Assembly (NCBI GenBank): GCA_001541255.1
Contig: LNQR01000032.1
Coordinates: 1-64,000, forward strand
Source of the DNA: Candidatus Magnetominusculus xianensis
Lineage (GTDB): Bacteria; Nitrospirota; Thermodesulfovibrionia; Thermodesulfovibrionales; Magnetobacteriaceae
Length of the DNA: 64,000 nt
Direction of reading: 5' to 3'
The notes beneath the pieces were generated by a model. That model made no database searches and was not told where the DNA came from. It was given only the letters and a program-made list of their open reading frames with translations. Below are positions 60,343 through 64,000 of the stretch, one piece after another. The translations under genes were made by a program, and so were the position numbers. The first letter of the stretch is position 1. Each line of letters begins with the position of its first letter.

Positions 60343-62880
60343 TTGGAAGAGAAATATAACCCTATTGCAATAGAGAAGAAGTGGCAGGAACTCTGGCATG
60401 AGACCGGCGTGGACTCAATCGTCAGGGATGACTCTAAAAAAAAATTCTACTGCCTTGAGATGTTCCCCTATCCCTCTGGAAAGATTCACATGGGGCATAT
60501 CAGAAACTATGTCATCGGGGACGTAATCACGCGCTACAAGAGGATGAGGGGTTTTAACGTACTCCACCCGATGGGCTGGGACGCCTTTGGGCTGCCTGCC
60601 GAAAATGCCGCCATACTGCACGGCACACCCGCCTCAAAGTGGACGCTTGATAATATTGACTACATGAAAAAACAAATTGGCAAGATTGGATGCAGCTACG
60701 ACTGGTCTCGTGAGCTGACCACGTGTACGCCGCAATATTATAAGTGGAACCAGTGGTTCTTTATTAAAATGCTTGAACGCGGCCTTGCATATAAGAAAAA
60801 CTCATCGGTAAACTGGTGCGGGCAATGCAGCACCGTCCTTGCAAACGAACAGGTTATCGAGGACAAGTGCTGGCGCTGTGACAGCGTCGTATCCAAAAAG
60901 GAACTTGAGCAGTGGTTTTTTAAGATAACCGCCTACGCCGAGGAACTGCTTGCCGGGTGCGATACACTAACAGGCTGGCCTGACCATGTGGTTGCGATGC
61001 AGAAAAACTGGATAGGCAAGAGCCTTGGGGCAGAGCTGGACTTCCCCGTTGAGAACTCTGATATAAAGATAAGGATATTCACAACACGCCCTGATACCCT
61101 GTTCGGTGCCACATTTGTTTGTCTCTCACCGGCACACCCGCTTGCCGCATTTCTTACAGAGGATCAGGAGGGATTGAGGCGCATAAGGACAGAGTACGAT
61201 AAGCAGGACGCCGCCACAGCGCAAACCACGCTTGGTATGTTCACGGGTAAATACGCTGTAAATCCGATCAACGGCGAGCGCATCCCTATATATGTTGCCA
61301 CCTTCGTGCTGATGGAATACGGCACGGGCGCTATAATGTCCGTCCCCGCACACGACAGCAGGGATTTCGAGTTTGCAACGGCACATAATCTAACAATCAA
61401 ACAGGTAATAGCCCCCCCCGAAGCCGTCAGTGAACTCAAGCCGCTTGCTGAGGCATATGAGGGCGAAGGCATACTCATAGAATCAGGAGATTTCACCGGC
61501 CTCCCAAACAAAGAGGCCATTGTAAGGATAAACGAGTACATAGAGAACAAAGGAATCGGCACAGCCTCTGTCAAGTATAAACTGCGTGACTGGGGTATAT
61601 CGAGGCAGCGCTACTGGGGTACGCCAATCCCTGTTGTATACTGTGAAAACTGCGGCGCTCTGCCCGTACCGTTGGACGAACTACCGGTAATTCTGCCCGA
61701 AAACATAGAGCTAAAGGGTATGGGCGGCTCCCCGCTTGCAGCGGTTGAGGGCTTCGTTGCGGCAAAGTGCCCGAAATGCAATGGCCCAGCCAGGCGCGAC
61801 ACCGACACAATGGACACGTTTGTGGATTCGTCATGGTACTTCATTCGCTACTGCTCAAAGATGAACGAAGATGCACTCGACAAACCAAACATAGAGCATT
61901 TTATGCCTGTTGACCAGTACATAGGCGGTGTTGAACACGCCGTGCTTCACCTGCTCTACTCAAGATTCTTCACGCGCGTACTCAGAGACTTAGGGATTGT
62001 TGCGGTTGAGGAACCATTCACGAGGCTCTTGACGCAGGGGATGGTCTGCAAGGAGACACTGAAGTGTCCTGAGCACGGGTGGCTCTTCCCAGAAGAGGCA
62101 AAAGGCGGCAAGTGCAGCCAATGTAATGGGAGCGTTGAGCGCGGCAGGGTTGAAAAGATGTCGAAATCAAAGAAAAACGTCGTCACCCCTGATGAACTTA
62201 CAGAGCGGTACGGGGCAGATACGGCGCGGGTGTTTTCACTGTTTGCAGCCCCGCCGGAAAAAGACATAGACTGGTCAGACCAGGGCGTAGAAGGGGCATA
62301 CCGCTTTTTAAACCGCCTCTGGACGCTGATTTATTCAAACATCGAACAATTAAAAACGCACAGGCAAAAGACACACACAACCGGCCCGTTAATCAGAAAG
62401 ACCCATCAGACCATTAACAAGGTCACTCAATCAGTCGAACGTGACTATCACTTTAACACGGCAATAGCGGCGCTGATGGAACTGCTGAACGAGGCGAATT
62501 CGTTTAGGCCATCAAAAGACGAAGACTATGCATCGCTTTATTTTGCAGTGCGCTCTATGCTGCTGTTACTAAGCCCGTTTGCGCCTCACATATGTGAAGA
62601 GCTGTGGCAAGGCATAGGCGAGAAAGGCTCCATACTGCTGCACTCATGGCCGGAATGGGACGAGGAGGCTGCAAAAGAAGAGGAAATAGAGCTGGTCATA
62701 CAAATCAACGGCAAGGTCAGGGCAAAAGAGAAGGTCTCCGCCTCGCTTGATGACGACAATATCAGGGAATTTGCGCTGAAAAATATAAAAGTAATGGAGC
62801 TTCTTGCGGCTGGGAAACAACCCAGACAAAAGATTCTCGTAAAAAGACCCGGCTCCTGTATTGTGAACATAGTGTTTTAA
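60343..62880 (+). CDS. leuS: Leucyl-tRNA synthetase
   Basis: A full-length class I synthetase. It starts [15 protein letters not shown], has the HIGH-type motif [17 protein letters not shown] near residue 45, the CP1 editing domain in the middle ([31 protein letters not shown]), a zinc-binding insertion with several CxxC pairs, and [15 protein letters not shown] near 606. It ends with an anticodon-binding region and short C-terminal domain. It charges tRNA-Leu and hydrolyses misacylated tRNA. I use TTG 60343 because TAGAGGAGG lies directly upstream and the family starts there; an ATG at 60316 is in frame. Confidence 0.97.
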   Translation: MEEKYNPIAIEKKWQELWHETGVDSIVRDDSKKKFYCLEMFPYPSGKIHMGHIRNYVIGDVITRYKRMRGFNVLHPMGWDAFGLPAENAAILHGTPASKWTLDNIDYMKKQIGKIGCSYDWSRELTTCTPQYYKWNQWFFIKMLERGLAYKKNSSVNWCGQCSTVLANEQVIEDKCWRCDSVVSKKELEQWFFKITAYAEELLAGCDTLTGWPDHVVAMQKNWIGKSLGAELDFPVENSDIKIRIFTTRPDTLFGATFVCLSPAHPLAAFLTEDQEGLRRIRTEYDKQDAATAQTTLGMFTGKYAVNPINGERIPIYVATFVLMEYGTGAIMSVPAHDSRDFEFATAHNLTIKQVIAPPEAVSELKPLAEAYEGEGILIESGDFTGLPNKEAIVRINEYIENKGIGTASVKYKLRDWGISRQRYWGTPIPVVYCENCGALPVPLDELPVILPENIELKGMGGSPLAAVEGFVAAKCPKCNGPARRDTDTMDTFVDSSWYFIRYCSKMNEDALDKPNIEHFMPVDQYIGGVEHAVLHLLYSRFFTRVLRDLGIVAVEEPFTRLLTQGMVCKETLKCPEHGWLFPEEAKGGKCSQCNGSVERGRVEKMSKSKKNVVTPDELTERYGADTARVFSLFAAPPEKDIDWSDQGVEGAYRFLNRLWTLIYSNIEQLKTHRQKTHTTGPLIRKTHQTINKVTQSVERDYHFNTAIAALMELLNEANSFRPSKDEDYASLYFAVRSMLLLLSPFAPHICEELWQGIGEKGSILLHSWPEWDEEAAKEEEIELVIQINGKVRAKEKVSASLDDDNIREFALKNIKVMELLAAGKQPRQKILVKRPGSCIVNIVF

Positions 62881-62938
62881 GTAAATTATAATTAAACTCA
62901 CATTGCAAACACTCTGATTAAGCAGAAGCGCTGTCCCG

Positions 62939-62971
62939 GTGAGTGCCGTGTCCTAAGCTCACGGCACTCAC
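62939..62971. terminator. Terminator hairpin between convergent genes
   Basis: GTGAGTGCCGTG pairs perfectly with CACGGCACTCAC around a nine-base loop, followed by ATGAGTTTTATTT on the plus strand. It sits between leuS and the convergent carbonic anhydrase gene and should end leuS transcripts. Confidence 0.8.
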
Positions 62972-62978
62972 ATGAGTT

Positions 62979-63800
62979 TTATTTAGATTCTTGCAGCTGC
63001 CTGTCGTTTATTGGTTGAACCGGCCTTGCGTTTTTACCAATAACAGATTTAAACTTGTCTATCTGAGATTTCGACACTTCTATCGTACCCTTGGCAACAT
63101 TCCAACTGACGCCTTCACTGCACGGAGGCGTCGTCAATGAGCCGGTATAAACAATAATATTGTCCATTTTGGGCAGAAGGGCAGAGGCATTAACATTTAT
63201 ACATGGCAAGGACTTTTCCTCGTTGACCTTCTCCGGCAGATTCTCCCATAGTGTCTTTATCGTGGCATTTTCCTTTCCCTCGGTCATGAATATACCCAAT
63301 ACTGCAAGCTCTCCTAGATCATTTCTATGTACCAAATGCAGTTCCATAGGATAATCTTTGCCGGTGACGGTGTGTTCGCTTGGATGGTGAAAGTGAAACT
63401 GCACCAGTTGGTAAGTCTTTCCGTATATGGTGATGGTACTGCCAGGGGCATAGTTAACCTGTATCGTGTGTCCATTGTTTATCATCTTTAATGGGACAGC
63501 CTTATAATTAACCCTGAAGGGTATCTTCATATCGGCCTTTTTCATGTCTTTAATGTCAACTGGAGACTGGTGTTTGCCAACCTTACATACTGCGTACTCA
63601 GATGTTAAGTCCCCCCATTTTATAGGTCCGCTGTCTCCTTCATATGTCCAGTGTGTCTTATGTTCGCTCTTAGCGCGTCCAGTTTCCTTATCCTCTCCGG
63701 CATAACCATTTCCCGTATAAGCAAGCAATGCTACAATTAAAACACATACATTAAGCCCATCGGTTCTCAGGTTAAATCTGTTTTTCCTCTCATCTGCCAT
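62979..63800 (-). CDS. Alpha-carbonic anhydrase, exported
   Basis: Alpha-class motifs are complete: VQFHFHHPSEHTVTGKDYPM with two zinc His, ELHLVHRND with the third, and GSLTTPPCSEGVSWNV with the substrate-pocket Thr. An N-terminal hydrophobic segment (LNVCVLIVALLAYTGNGYAG) directs it to the periplasm. It interconverts CO2 and bicarbonate. The start at ATG 63800 has GGAGGGGG five bases upstream; the ATG at 63815 is in frame but lies within that site. Confidence 0.92.
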   Translation of the reverse strand: MADERKNRFNLRTDGLNVCVLIVALLAYTGNGYAGEDKETGRAKSEHKTHWTYEGDSGPIKWGDLTSEYAVCKVGKHQSPVDIKDMKKADMKIPFRVNYKAVPLKMINNGHTIQVNYAPGSTITIYGKTYQLVQFHFHHPSEHTVTGKDYPMELHLVHRNDLGELAVLGIFMTEGKENATIKTLWENLPEKVNEEKSLPCINVNASALLPKMDNIIVYTGSLTTPPCSEGVSWNVAKGTIEVSKSQIDKFKSVIGKNARPVQPINDRQLQESK

Positions 63801-63906
63801 TTGTGCCCCCTCCATTTGCTTTGTGTTATTAATGAGAATCCCACTATTTTGCTGACCTTGCCACGTTTGTCCTGTTAAGCAACGCCCTCCATTTCACACA
63901 TCCCTT

Positions 63907-64000
63907 TTAATACTTCTCAAATTCGCTGTCATCAGAGTGGTCTTTACTATCTTCTAATTGAATCGTTTTTCCTTTGGCAGGGGCTGGTGATTTTGGTCTT
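63907..64000 (-). CDS. C-terminal end of a gene continuing beyond the window
   Basis: On the minus strand the last bases read RPKSPAPAKGKTIQLEDSKD and on to DDSEFEKY then TAA at 63907-63909. A Pro/Ala/Lys linker followed by an acidic tail ending in an aromatic residue is common at the end of methyl-accepting chemotaxis proteins. With 30 codons visible this is only a guess at the family. Confidence 0.5.
   Translation of the reverse strand, partial: RPKSPAPAKGKTIQLEDSKDHSDDSEFEKY

Noticed and set aside
1..64000. Depletion of GATATC, expected if the EcoRV-like system were long resident
   Set aside because: Several sites are present, for example at 3116, 33915 and 35339, so there is no obvious avoidance in this window.
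1..64000. tRNA, rRNA, CRISPR arrays and riboswitches
   Set aside because: I scanned the intergenic regions and saw no cloverleaf, rRNA signature, regularly spaced repeats or leader that I recognise.

Overview
The window reads as a stretch of a Gram-negative bacterial chromosome of moderate GC content. Coding is dense, on both strands, in many short overlapping operons. The gene mix suggests an anaerobic or microaerophilic bacterium of the Nitrospirota or a similar deep-branching phylum: many radical SAM/SPASM and B12-radical SAM enzymes, a tetraheme c-type cytochrome, a CHASE2 cyclase, a dodecin, a YajQ protein, and a very large surface-polysaccharide repertoire. This taxonomic placement is inference from content only. 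I see no rRNA, tRNA or CRISPR array.

Layout. Positions 138-647 hold a Uma2-type nuclease-like gene. Positions 786-7643 are a surface-sugar operon: cytidylyltransferase, epimerase, radical SAM, a lone nucleotidyltransferase, a sugar isomerase, a HisC-like aminotransferase and a surface-carbohydrate GT-B protein. It is followed by an AT-rich cassette at 7667-9642, bounded by 17-bp inverted repeats, that carries a recognisable EcoRV-type restriction endonuclease and its adenine methyltransferase. Positions 9736-12215 hold a methyltransferase and a B12-radical SAM enzyme. Positions 12245-15670 hold a CHASE2 adenylate/guanylate cyclase, an SH3 protein and an M48 lipoprotein protease. Positions 15695-18995 (minus) encode a flippase and a second GT-B-like transferase, followed by a decayed insertion sequence. 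Positions 19559-24063 hold yajQ, a hypothetical gene, an inositol-phosphatase-like gene and an unusual AMP-ligase/ACP/acyltransferase fusion. Positions 24083-25874 (minus) are an ATPase plus small nuclease-like pair that could be a defence module. Positions 25899-33724 hold a methyltransferase, a HAD protein and a 1389-residue protein with seven repeats of one beta-rich domain and two GT2 domains; the methyltransferase seems to carry one copy of the same repeat.

Positions 33778-38525 contain a small protein, a lytic transglycosylase behind a near-perfect sigma-54 promoter, and a membrane protein joining an FG-GAP propeller to a degenerate protein kinase. Positions 38494-43052 (minus) form a three-gene overlapping operon: a membrane protein ending in a Gly/Ser/Cys tail, a radical SAM/SPASM enzyme, and a GT-C-like membrane transferase. 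The radical SAM gene's 5' end is thrown out of frame by an 11-bp tandem duplication. This operon is my best candidate for an undescribed protein-modification system. Positions 43110-43925 carry insertion-sequence remnants around a coiled-coil gene. Positions 44059-45982 are an ECF sigma factor module between two Spy/CpxP-like proteins.

Positions 46002-56027 (minus) hold a SPASM-first radical SAM protein, an NRAMP transporter with a lipoprotein acetolactate decarboxylase, a PspA/DUF2491 operon, a MORN protein, a kinase with a cyclic-nucleotide-binding domain, a GT4 glycosyltransferase and a polysaccharide deacetylase. Positions 56053-58155 hold an endonuclease III-like glycosylase and an ABC permease/ATPase pair of tungstate/molybdate type. 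The window ends with the tetraheme cytochrome, a dodecin gene flanked by perfect 15-bp inverted repeats, leuS, an alpha-carbonic anhydrase and the tail of another gene.
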